Origin: Plasmopara viticola
Taxonomy: Eukaryota; Oomycota; Peronosporomycetes; Peronosporales; Peronosporaceae
Assembly: GCA_001695595.3 (NCBI GenBank)
Contig: MBPM02000065.1
Coordinates: 248,001-312,000, forward strand
Direction: 5' to 3'
Length of the DNA stretch: 64,000 nucleotides
Shown: positions 9,714 through 21,627 of the stretch, one piece after another
Layout: the number at the start of each line of letters is the position of its first letter
Numbering within the stretch: position 1 is the first letter of the stretch
Notes under the pieces: generated by a model
Databases searched by the model: none
Seen by the model: only the letters and a program-made list of their open reading frames with translations
Told to the model about the DNA's origin: nothing
Position numbers and translations under genes: made by a program

Positions 9714-10872
9714 ATGTAATGTAATGTATTACGTTATCGCGTTGCCAAGTTATGCACGTGCTAGGCTCAGTCTGGCTAGTCCACGGCATAGAGTGGCGTC
9801 CGCATACGTCGAGTCTCGTTCGGCGGGCAGTGCTACCAGCACCGAGGTCGTGAGGGTCTTCCATTTCTTTCGGTCTTGTGCAAGGGTACGTACCACTTCG
9901 AGGTCTTGTGCTATCCGGAGTCGAAAGCCGGAGCCACGGGAAACAAGTTTGTGGTCGAGTGTTGAGGGGAGCGTGGTGCGGAGACGTCCGCGCCATTTTG
10001 CTGCGGTGGAGAAGAAGTAGGCACGCATCTGGAGGTTAGCTGGAATGTCGAGATTGCGGCGAAGTACATGGCCAAACAGGCGCCAGCGAGCTTGTGTCAG
10101 TCGTAGTCTCAGCGGCCGCTCATCACAGAGGTCGTAGAGTCTTGCATTCGAAATGTGTCGGGAGTAGCGATAGCCAAGAGCGTAGCGAAGCTGGCGGCGA
10201 TGGAAACTCTCGAGGCCGTGGAGCTCTGACTTGGTAAGAGCCCAGGTGGCGCACTTGTACAGCAGAATCGGTAGAACGTAGGTGTTGTACAGTCGAATGC
10301 GGGTCTTGGGTGGGATGAGCGTGGGGCGGAGCCAGACGGACCAGAGGCGGTGGAGCGCGAGGGTGGCCAGGGACTTGCGTCGGGATAAATCTTCAATATC
10401 GCCGAGGAGTGTTCCGAGCTTCTAAGTGTGGCGCCAGGTTTCTTCTCGGGCTCGGGCGTGTCGAGTGGCGCCCGACGGGTTGCAGTGGCGGCGGATTTCG
10501 GTGACTTCGGTCTTGGCTTCGTTTTTTTTTTTTTCTCAGTTAGAAGGGAGTCATCAATGCGGTGCTCACCTCTATCGTAGATCTTAGTTTCTCGGAGGCC
10601 AAGGACATCGACGCGGTAGCGCCGGAGATCTTCGGAGAGTGTTTCGTGCTTCTTGCGCTTCGAACCTAGAGAATTTACATTAAAGGAGCCAATCCGGATG
10701 CGGTTGGCGCGGTTAAGGGCGTGGAAGGGGGTTTGGCCTGGTGCTGGAGACCGTCGCGTCGAGGGTGAGACTCGTTAGAGACCTGCAGATGCCCGAGAGC
10801 ACCTGCCCGAAGCGCGCGAGCATTTAGCCCCCGCGCTTGGAAGGAGGGCGTCACCCCAACCTTTTCCGAAAA
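9714..10872 (-). mobile_element. Internally deleted non-LTR (LINE) retrotransposon
   Basis: Read on the minus strand, the element starts near 10872 with TTTTCGGAAAAGGTTGGGG, a head shared with two short copies at 24.6 and 58.6 kb. It then encodes the start of an APE-type endonuclease (RIGSFNVNSL and DVLGLRETKI motifs, about 10530-10700). After an A-rich junction near 10530-10541 it jumps to the C-terminal part of the polyprotein behind the reverse-transcriptase catalytic core. The tail ends in a TACAT/ATTAC pentanucleotide run at about 9714-9730. Most of the endonuclease and all of the catalytic reverse transcriptase are missing, so it cannot move by itself. No clear target-site duplication was found. 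Confidence 0.85.
9750..10421 (-). pseudogene. LINE polyprotein C-terminal fragment
   Basis: A 223-codon frame follows an in-frame TAG at 10422-10424. It contains patterns typical of the region downstream of the reverse-transcriptase fingers in LINE elements: KLGTLLGD, RIRLYNTYVLPILLY, WALTKSEL, FHRRQLRYALG and RWRLFGHVLRR. The frame continues for about 35 more codons upstream of the TAG (up to the A-rich junction), so the stop looks like a single point mutation in otherwise good coding sequence and the copy may be fairly young. The true element end (TAA at 9750-9752) is intact. Confidence 0.8.
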
Positions 10873-13800
10873 CAAAACAAAAATAATTTGGTAAATACCT
10901 GGAACATTTCCCGACGATCGATTTTGCCCTCACGATTGCAATCCTTCGGCTATATTAAAGCCAAGTAGTCGTTACATGCCAACCAGCACGTCGGTAGCGC
11001 AAATCAAACTAATTTTGGCAAATTGAGAAAATGCGGTAGGCGAAATTGCCGACAAAGAAAATATGGTAGTAGCCTCGTACGTGTAGGTAGCAATTATAAA
11101 TGTGCGGACAATCTTTTGTTACTAAAGAAATGTACTTGTGTATCAAAGCCGGATCTTGTAGGACAAGAATCTGACAACCCATGACGTTCCAGACGAGCGA
11201 GCTTGTCTATGGCTATACTCATCTGAAAGAGTGATTGGTTGAAGTCTACTCTTAGTTTGACAAAAAACATAGATAATCTTGACTTCTCCGAAATTGGTGC
11301 ATCAAAAAAGAAAACTGTGGTTTCCTTATTCATTGAACGTATTCATGAAGCTTACGTCTACCTTGTTTTGAATGATTTTGCCGGCAAGTGTCAAACCTTT
11401 TGCCAAGCCTTCGATCCTTGCTAAAAGAGTGCAAACGCCACGCGCACTTCATCATCCAAAATTAAGGTCATCTTATAGTCCATCAAGAAAGGCCTGATCG
11501 AAGAGATGGTTATGACTTTTCTTCTCATCGAAAGTGAAATCACCGCCGTAATTACTGGACCCTGTGCTTACCTGATCTCCGATACACGAACTTTACTTGT
11601 AGAAATCGAGCACGAAATGCATCAGCTTGTTAAAAGCTGGGTGTACTGCAAATTCAACTGCTTTCAGAGGCCAATTATAGACAGCAAGCTTTCGAGCACC
11701 GCATACTGCGCCCCAACGTAGGAAGTAAGGTCATACAATGCTCTTAAAGCTTTTAAAAGGGTTCCAGTCAGGCAGAAAGTCCACTTGCTCAGGCGGCAAA
11801 GGATTAAACAGCAAGTGCTTCAGGGTCACACAGCACTTCGCACGTAAGTTGTGCATACGCTCTTTTCTCAATTGACTTATCAATATACCTGGTCGCAAGG
11901 CCGAACTTTAAGGTAGCATCCATGCGCTTTTATTCTGCCTCCAAGAGTTGATCAGCGATTCTTTTCCGCTTCACACAATAATTCAAATATTTTTTAACGC
12001 TGACCCGGTGTCAACACTGACGGGTTGACTCATACACTTTCGTTTTACGGATTTACTTACTCGGAAAACTAGCTCTTTATTTAAATTTTCAGGCTTAGGT
12101 AAAGTTATAGAACCAGATTTAGTAGATCAAGGACCGATGAGATCTACATTCGAAAAAGAAAATGAACTCCAGCAAGCCAAAGGCCGTGCGTGATGGTTTT
12201 CAGCCTATTTTGAAAGGTCAATTTCTCATTCTGTCAATGTGTAAAGTGGACGTTCAAGTTTGCTGCATAGAGGCTTCGGAATAAGTAATAATTTGCTCAT
12301 CCATCTCCTACCGGTTGATTGCAGTATGGACTGATTGGTACCTGATAATCACTCCCAGTCCGGCTAATCCTCACGTTTTACTGAAAAAAAAGTTAAGTTG
12401 GGACATAGCTTAAAGAAACGATTATAGCTACCCTCCCTTTTGGTGGTACAGCTTAAAACCTTCAACCATTGCTAAATTTACAAATTAATAAGCGCCAGTA
12501 TGCATTTCTACCGACTCTAATTTTTCAGACATTTATTCACATTATCTGACAGTGTTCCAATATCCATCAGGATCCCAATAACTGCTAAACCTTTACGACA
12601 AATTGTAAGGGGTTGATCTCTTATCTATTGGATCACATGAGAGTGCCTCTCCGTTGGCGTGTCTAGAAGCGGGTCATGCCAACCAAAGCTCTTCGAATTT
12701 GAAAAACTATACTCAAATCCAATGGAATTTAATGCAGGGCGCGTATTTTAGGTTGGATTAAGGTACAACAATAATAGATAATGCGAAAAAATGCCTGAGG
12801 GCCATAAATATCTAGTGGCGTTTGATAAGAGGCGGTGGCGGAAGGTATGAAGCTGTACATTTATCTCGTCAGTATAAAAGGGGTGCATATCTAGACAGAG
12901 CGGGTGTAGCTTCAGGCAATTCCGATACAAGACGTATTTCTGTATAAGTTACACGCACATAACAGCCGATCAGCGAGATCAATGAATGGACATGCGTTGC
13001 CGAGCGAAGCAACCTCCACTACTTTGACCGCGACAAAACGAGCATACATTTGAGTTTGTTCTGAAGTAGCTCCACAAGCGGGTGACATGGGTCCGCGAGA
13101 CACAGTGGGTAACATAGGACAAACAACCGCGGGAAGCAAAGCTCCACAAGCGTAGGTAACACACGTCCAGATAAGGAACGACGTATCACTAAAAGATCGC
13201 ACTAATTTTTTGGAAGAGAATAGGAGTAAAAAAGGACATTAATTTCGACGCATCTCGCGGTTAAAAAACCTCTCAGCCATAGGACTTGAAAGTTCAATCG
13301 GTCGATCGGTCACGGCAGGTGTCCATCCAGAACCACTAAGTTTCAAAAAGCTCAAATCTCTATAGCTATCGAATGTAATAGCAAAGAAAGATGCTTTTCA
13401 ATAAGACGGGGGCCCATCATAAGAATATTAAAACCTCCTCCATTCTCAACGAAAACGCGTGGACCAGCCTTACAGGCAGCGTATGTTGCATCTTGGCTTA
13501 AAAATCCTAAAATATTAAAGATTTGATATATCATTCACTAAAGAATACTCAGATGTAGTTTTCATAGATCTACAATCGAAACATATACCAGATCGAGAAG
13601 TGAGGCACTTGTTTTATCTCGCGCCAGCCACGAGATAAAATTTGCGTCATCGTCACCGACTTTTGGTGTTTAAAAACAAGATAATGCTAATTGATCATGT
13701 ACCTGCACTGGTACTTAGTCCGAAGAAGAAGCCAAACCTTTAGGCGATTTTCCCCAGATGTACGCTTTATGGTATTATGAACTTGGTAGAAATTCTATCT

Positions 13801-16800
13801 AGTCCGAATTAGGTAGTCAAATATACCCTTCACGGCGGTCAGGGAAAATGCCACACATTGAGATAAGAAGTCCATTAAAGCAAAAACATGAAGAAATCTT
13901 TGCAATAAAACTTTTTTTCCCCGTATTTTAGTGTCTAGGCGTTCATTTTCGATGTCGTTTGCGCTCATGAAGCTGAACGAAGGTATAGTGTATTCGTATT
14001 AAAAAAGTATATGTGACAGGTGAATGAAAAAAAAAAGGCTAGCTTTTAAAATACTTTTATGATGTTTAAATTGGCGGAAAAGCCAGGAAATTTGCGATTT
14101 TTGACATAAATCTTATAAACTCGGGCCAGGATTTGATTAAAATTCGAAAATGTGCTTATCTAATGAGATCTAGACCCAGTGACCCGGACGACTTCAGTAC
14201 GAAAAGCATAAAAAACAACCTTTTAACAGATGACAGCCAGTGGTCCTGACAGATTATGAAGTACCGCTGCGTGTGTTGTCATTCAAATTACAGCTGGTCT
14301 CTTGTTTAATTCCTAAAATGATTTGGAGGCCAAGTGCAAGAAAGTTAGCGACGATTAGGGACATCAGTGATCATCATGTATGACTACTGGTACGGATGTG
14401 GCTGGCTGAAGATCGCATATTAAGGCGACAGGGTTTTGTCACTATCATTGTGTATAGCTGCCAAATAGCAGGACCTGATTTTTATATTACCGCGGATGGT
14501 ATGACCGAGGCAAATGTCTGGACCAACGCTTCTATTCACCCACTCAAGGACAAATTTTTAGAATACTATGCTGAAACGAACAAATGATATACTTTTTAAA
14601 CGGACAAGTTGCCAAGGATAGTGGACACCCGAATCAATACCCCGATGGAGACAGTATTCGATCCGATCGTGGAGGATGAGGTAGATCAGCAATAAACCGA
14701 CCAAATTCGGAACACCGTGGCTAGGAACAAAGTTTCAAGATATAATTGCCGAGGTCGAATAACTTTTCATATACGAAGAAAGATCGTTTTTCTGCTAAAT
14801 TGAACGGTAAGGTGGCGACCTACCGAAGGTGTATACAGCCAATGAAAAGGTAAAGCGAGAAGATATCAAAATTGGCGGATCAATGCAGACCATGCCGGAC
14901 CGGTGGCATAGTAGTAACATAAAATATCTCCGCAATCTCGCGTCAAGCTGGAGAACTTAATTTAAAGGTATGTTGTCGTCAGAAGTAAGTCAAGTAATTT
15001 CCTCTACTAGGTGCGTCAACGATTGTTGCGTCATCAAAAATGATTGAGTCGACATTCGACTATGCATCGATAGCGTCTCGCTGAGCAACCTACATCGCCC
15101 GATGTAAAGCTTCATGGCGCTGACCAATAACTTGTTGGAAGGCCTCGACAATAATTGCAACTTCATATGGGTAACGGGCTCTTCGTGGTTTGTATACACG
15201 AGCAAGCCATCACGCCGTCTTAATTTTTGAGTTACCACGTGCCAACCAAGCTCAATATTCACCAAATATATACCAGTGAATAATAGATAACGCCTCATGT
15301 TGCTACTTAAAATATGTTGAGAGAGTTAATCGATGAAGCAAAAAAAAGAGGTACATATTTAAAGGTACTTGTTGGACAATCATACACCGAAATCATTCTG
15401 TCAACGGCCGGAATCTTAAATTCTCATTGCAAAAAGGATGATCGGCTAAAGGATGCATTTTATCGGTAGATCTTGTCGATCAATAACTTGGTGATACGGC
15501 AACGTAGGCTTTTTATAGCACCTCGTGTCGGCGGACAGATGTTAGGTTATCCACAGGGTCTGAGGACCTGCTGGCTCTGCATTTGTCGTGATTAAGACAA
15601 TATTTTGTGACGAAAATACCCTCACTCATTTATGATTATGTGAGCTAGGTAGGCAACGCGCGTCGCCCTTCATCTTTGAGCAAGGGAATTCACCACCTAG
15701 TTGCTCCAAATACAAAGTTTGTCCCTCGGCACCCAAGTCCTGTACTTGGTTACTTCAATTGTATGCGATCATGAGATTGCGGTGCTTAATTTCCTATTGT
15801 ACATCCATTGAAAAAGGCTATCTTGTTTACGTGTCATTTCTTTGTAAATACTCGAAGTGATATCGTACGGCCTATAATAGACATTTTGTACCAATACGCC
15901 GGACGAGGATGACGAATGGGACTGTGCTTACGAATGCTAAGGCTTACGCTTTGATGCCACGACACTTCAGTCCTGATCGACTACCCGTAGTAGTGGCTTG
16001 GCTCATTCGGCTGCGCTGACTCAAGATAAAGACGGTATTTCTATGCATGTTACAGCCACCAGCCATGCGCTAAAGCAAAACAGGCCGAGCTCAAGCAGAG
16101 CGAATAGACTCTTTTGCGAATCTTATGCGTATGTTTTACGATACTGGCTACCCGGACTTTCAAGGTACTGACCGACCCGGCACCCGACCCCAAGCTTGGC
16201 TGATCCGACCGTCTTACCTGTTAAACAAATTCAAGAACTGGGCTGTTCTCGTGCACACATGGTCATTGACTTATGGATTGCGTCAGAGATGAGAGCAGAC
16301 GGTTGGAGGCGATCGCCGCAATAATTACTTTGCAAGAGAATATAGACTCCATACTTGCGTCAAACGCCCAAAATAATCAAGTTTGCCAGGATTTAACTAC
16401 CTATGATTGATGATAGTTGGAGAGCTGGTTGTGATTAGTTTTGATAGACAAACGTAAATTAAACTTGGCGGTGGTGCATGCAGTGCGATCAAATGAGTTA
16501 TCTCAAATTTAGACATTTACCTGATCTAGCAGTGGACACGGTGGAGTAACACGATCTGCACATATGCTGGCTAAGATGAGCAGAGAGCGTGCCATCCTCT
16601 AGCCTAGCGATAAAGCCGATGCGTGTCAAAATTGAGTGCAAGGCTTTGGGGCTGATTCTACTCTTTCAGCTTGCGCTAGATCAGCTAACCGATGCATAAT
16701 TTTTCAGACGTGGCGAAATAGTGAAATTAGAGCGCTGACAAACTAATGAGCGCAGCATTCCAATCAAGTGGATCAGCACCGATAACATGCAGACTCATCA

Positions 16801-19800
16801 GCTTTCAATCTACTACTGAAACCTTGTTTTAAATGTATAATAACCAGGTTTAGCACATACAGCTGCAAATCACCTGCAAACCTGTTCCAACAATTTTATT
16901 GCAGGTACTATAAACGTACATTATACAACAGTTTTGGATAAATTGAGTATTGCAACTCCAAGAGAAAGAGCAGTGGCTGGCGAGATCAAAGGCTTATCTG
17001 AGCAGAAAGGCTGAAAGGATGAAGCTCGTTCGTATAGCAAGATCACTACGAGATGGACGAAGACTGACTGCTTCTAAACAAAATCGAGGCAGAGATATAA
17101 TAGTGACGAGCGTTCTTTGATCATTGAGTTAGCGATACCCGAGGATCTGCAGCAAGACCACCCGCATCATTCTATGCAAATTAGGGAGAAGAACATCATA
17201 CGTCAAGTAGCTTACTAGCGGATCAGGGCACGTTTTTACTGCACGATGAGTACAGCGGCACTTGAGACATTGTGTATATGCTGAGACAGAAAAGTACATA
17301 TGCTACTTTGAGAGAAAGTCACCAGATACTTTACAAGCGACTTATTAGTTTCGATGCATTGCGATGAACCGTATTTCGCCTTTGTCTTGATTTCTCAAGG
17401 GATGTACGAAACACTTATCGCAAGTTGCTTTATTTGTAGAGTAGAAGTGGCTAGATTGAATAGATCAAGAGCCACTTAGCAAGTTGACAGAATTTTTAAA
17501 AATTTGTGCTTCGTCAATTTGGAGCCAGTCAAGCAATCCGACATGACCGATAATCAGAATTTTTAATACAGTGTTCTAACAAGCGTTTGTTTGTATGATG
17601 GAATAGCAATGGAAGCGCTTTAAGAGTTTGATTGCATACTCGGATAGCAATTGTGCGCTATGATGGCGTGTCAAACCTAAAGTCGATGAATCATCGTATC
17701 AAATGAACTAAAATATGACCTGATCAATGGAGATATACGTTACAAGTGTTGATTAGTGGAGGTCACACCCGGAATAAGTGTCAAGTATTGGGATACATAG
17801 TTGAGACGCCTAATGTACTCTATGCGCAATGTAATAGCTTGGAAGCACGAGGCGGTGAAACTTTTACTAGCGCTATTGACGATACCGTACCCAACATGAT
17901 TAGCACGCTCGTGATTGATTTCTACAGCGATAGCAGACCAAAATGGTCTACAAAGTGAGGATCTCTAGCACTATGTTATCGAGGCAGGTTTTAGAGTTTG
18001 GCTGTAGTTCAACTTTTGTGAAGAAGAGAAATGCTAAATACTATCCAAAATGTCGTATGGATCCTTTGTTATTTTCTTTATTGTGGGTCAGCATGCGGCG
18101 CTACTTGCCATCACGGAGACAAATTACCGACAATAGTCGATCGTACATCCGCTTATGCTCAATCTGGAAAGAACGTATTCAGTTCACCCCCTATTTTAGT
18201 TTAGATTTTAATTTCGTTATGTTGATATGAGATAGCTAGAGGCAAGAAATATACTGGTATGAAGTCAAAGGTAAACAGATCGCCAATGTACAATCTGTTT
18301 TCCGCCCAAGATACAGCCATATCCAACGCGAGTACCTGTTTAATTGTGAGGGTCATAGTGAGCCGATATGAAGTGACAAGGTGATTTTGATTGAGATGTT
18401 TAGCTAGGGCAACAGTGTATTTAACTGCGCTAGTTTAAGGCAAGTCCCATAAAGGCTAAAGCATAAAAAATCTGTGTTGGGCTAATTATCACAAAAAGTG
18501 AGAGAGGGAGCTGGAATCAGCAACGGCAAGTGAATATTATATATGCATATCTAATGGGGATTTATATTCCGATGAAGTCGTTAATCGAACGACTCGTCTA
18601 CTGATCGAAAAATTTGGATCGAGCTGATTTAAATCAATAGCATTGCGGGAAGTACTTAATAGGCAGAAAGAAGAATATCAAGAGAATGTTAGCCGTGGTA
18701 ATGAACCGGCTAAAAATTAATATATTATTTGATAATGGGCATTAACTTGTTGGGTGGAAGCGGAATATGGTGATGGGGGAGATAAATTCACTTCGGAAGA
18801 AGAACAGTTGGACACTTCCCCTTTATCCGCACCTCAAAGGTTCCCACGTGATCATCAATTAGGCCTAGGCTCAGGCTAGAGACGTGGTGAATGACTTCAG
18901 CACAAATCTGATTGGGAACATCCCCACCTGACGATGACGACCGGCTGGAAGTAACACTAGTAAATGTTGAAATGGCACAAGCACCGAGCGTAACTTACTA
19001 GCGCTTGACCTTCGATTGGAAGGTAAAGATTAAGATGGAGCAGACAAATTCTAATTGGAATTGGAGTCTGAAGATGAAGCGAAATTGTCTGAGGTGTCTC
19101 AATTGTTGACCAAAGCCATTGTAGCTTGCTTTCTCTGAGTGAGTTGGTCAACGAAGTTAGCGAAGCAATATTGACGAGCTATTCTAGCGCCAAAACCGGT
19201 TTCAAAAGCAGCTGCTGATTAGGTGCTCTGTCAGTAGTGTAGCAAGAACGCCCGCTGATCATATAGCTCAGATAGCCTGGGTTGGAACTCCGAGTTTATT
19301 TGCTGATAGCTCTGCCGTGGAGTCATGGATTCTATAAAACGCTTTTACAAATCTGCGATCGTACTGTGGGCCAGATTCAAACCAGCTTCTGCAAATGCGA
19401 AAAAAAGTAGCAAAGATTAATATGTTGTATGATCTGATTGCATTATGCCGAGCAGGGATACGCTGGTGTCTAGGCCGATCAAGTCGATCATATTGAGCCG
19501 AGGTTGATTATAAATGGCTGTTTCGATCCTGAATTGAAAAGCTGTTAGCCATAGGCGAAGAAGAAGGCCGAGACAGCATTTTTCTGTTGATGCTCATGGC
19601 TTTCTAGAGGTCCTTATAGAGCAGACTTTTTGCGATGACCACCTTGTCCAGGATGCAGACCTCCTCTTAATCGACTTTGTACGACTCAACAAATAATTTG
19701 ACTCGCTCAATACGCCCGTTGTGATTTCAAAAAATATAAGTATCGAAGGGAGCTTGCTTCCCGACCCAAGTCCATTGAAGTGAGACTTGTTAAGCGTCAT

Positions 19801-20867
19801 TTTTAAACGCACTCGCGGCAAGGTTGTTGCAGTGCGGTGATTTTCAACGGTTATTTTAAGACGGAAGGTGTGGCGGTATTTTGATCTGTCATGCTTTATG
19901 ATATCGCGGTAGCAGCATACATACTTGATATTTGCCACGGATTTACACGAATTCTCACAATAGCTAGGCATATTACCAGATTATCGCGTAATGTTTCGAA
20001 TCCAGTAGGAATTCACTTAGTAATGAGGAGTCAGCAGAAAAAAAAAGACACACTATGGTCGTGGATTAATATCTTAGACATGTAGTCACCAGTCATGATC
20101 ATGCCATTCTTTTCGCCACTATTGTTTGCTGTCAGGATGTCAAATGTTTACTTACACTTTAAAACACTTCAATGCAATTCTGCCTTAACTACTTGAGCCA
20201 GTCAAGGCTTTTAGCAACTTTTTGACCAAGATTTTCCCTTGTCGACCAACGTTTTACCTCTGCGAGAAAATCGTCCAGACCACCGGCTTACTGACACATT
20301 GCTCGACTACTTTTAAACATATCAGCCTTTAATCTCTTAATCTATCATTCGCGCTGGTTGTCTGAGTAAAACGAAACGAGATCAATTGCCTACATAGTTG
20401 CTTCCTCCGCATGCTTCTAACACCTTTTTTCAATTGCGTCTAGACAAAACAAATTTACGAGCGAGCGGTGAACGTAAATGAACGAAGCTTGTTCGCAACT
20501 AACTTTGAGATAGCAGCTAACAAAAAGATGAAAATCGGTATGTAGTACAAAAATTTGTACATGCGCTTACGCTTAAGTGCAGCGGACTGGTTTTTTACAC
20601 GTGCGTATGCTTTGTCTTCTTCTCATTCATCGTGTTTTTCTCGTCGCCTTGTCAAGCTTTAAAGTATTTGCAAGCAGGAATAAGAGCTGGCAACAGAACT
20701 AAGAACTGAACCACAGATCCACTGCAATCGAAGCGCAGATGTCAGCTTCAACGAGTGCGAACCGCAAGTAAGAAATTTCTGGATCGGCTCTCTGCTAGCT
20801 AGCTAGAAACTTTTTTTTTCTAGGGTACACTGGTTCAAATTGCACAAATTTTGATTGCGGCGACATA
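10873..20867. other. Gene-poor, AT-rich desert of decayed sequence
   Basis: About 10 kb without a convincing gene. Only short open stretches of 60-125 codons are present and they carry no family motif I recognise. On the minus strand around 11710-11850 about 38 residues read coherently (RAKCCVTLKHLLFN then PPEQVDFLPDWNPF) and may be a coding relic. The overall look is of very old, fragmented transposons. No tRNA or rRNA was recognised. Confidence 0.5.
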
Positions 20868-21234
20868 ATGAAGCGGCTAGCAAGCAGTCAAGCACGCAAC
20901 CAGCGAGTGATCAACCTACGGTCCAGAAAGATCTTGCGGTCAACCAAGCGGTCCGAAAAAGCTAGGAAATGCGAAGCGAAATGGCTGAGGCAAGGTAAGA
21001 GTAGATAAGGCGATACAGCGCGAGGTGAGGCGGTCAGTTGGTAGGGCACGGTGTTGGAATTGCGATGAGTTTGTCTGCGTAGGAAAGATAATAGGCCAAT
21101 GGTATGGTGGACGGCTTAGCTGCATTTTGTGTTCTACGCTTGCATTTTTTAGCCGGCCGGTAGATGATTTGTACGAAATGACGCGGTCAAAGATTGCGAA
21201 GGTCGAACCTGCTACGAAGGCTGCACCTCGGTGA
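20868..21234 (+). CDS. Possible small basic two-exon protein, unknown
   Basis: Exons 20868-20994 and 21164-21234, with a GTAAGA...TAG intron of 169 bases, would give 65 residues, very rich in Arg and Lys (RSRKILRSTKRSEKARK). The reading frame stays open upstream of the ATG to a TCTAG acceptor at about 20823, so another 5' exon may exist, but the joins tried there did not keep phase. It is the only splice-consistent model in this stretch. I do not recognise the protein, and chance is a real alternative. Confidence 0.22.
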
Positions 21235-21627
21235 GCCTTTTTGAATATTCCCGCCAGAAAGCCATTACATTCCTCGGACGCCTCCGCCTCAGCTGTGTAT
21301 TATGTAAAAGGTAGAGGCAGTTAAATGTCGTTGGAGACAAAAGCCTGGTTCTTGAGATGCTAATTTGCATGAAACATTGAAGTTACTCTAATGCAAAAAG
21401 ATATTGAAATAGCCGAATGTTTTACAATGCACTTCCCAATTGTCTCGAATTCCACCTATGAAAAGGAGAGATTTTACCTTAGAAAGCGATAAGCGCAAGT
21501 TCGCAAGGAACATCGGGCCCACGATGACTTGTATTCGTACATCGATCTTCTTTACGTGCAGAATCAAAAAATGAGGCGAGTTCCCACGTTAGCTTAACCG
21601 GGCAATTACAGCCTCTCGTCGCTTCAA
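21235..21627. other. Intergenic, nothing recognised
   Basis: About 390 bases between the doubtful small gene and the 3' end of the kinase gene. No open frame of note and no repeat recognised. Confidence 0.5.

Noticed and set aside
19255..19305. tRNA-like words (TAGCTCAGAT, then GTTGGAACTCC)
   Set aside because: The acceptor stem and anticodon arm do not pair, so it is not a tRNA.
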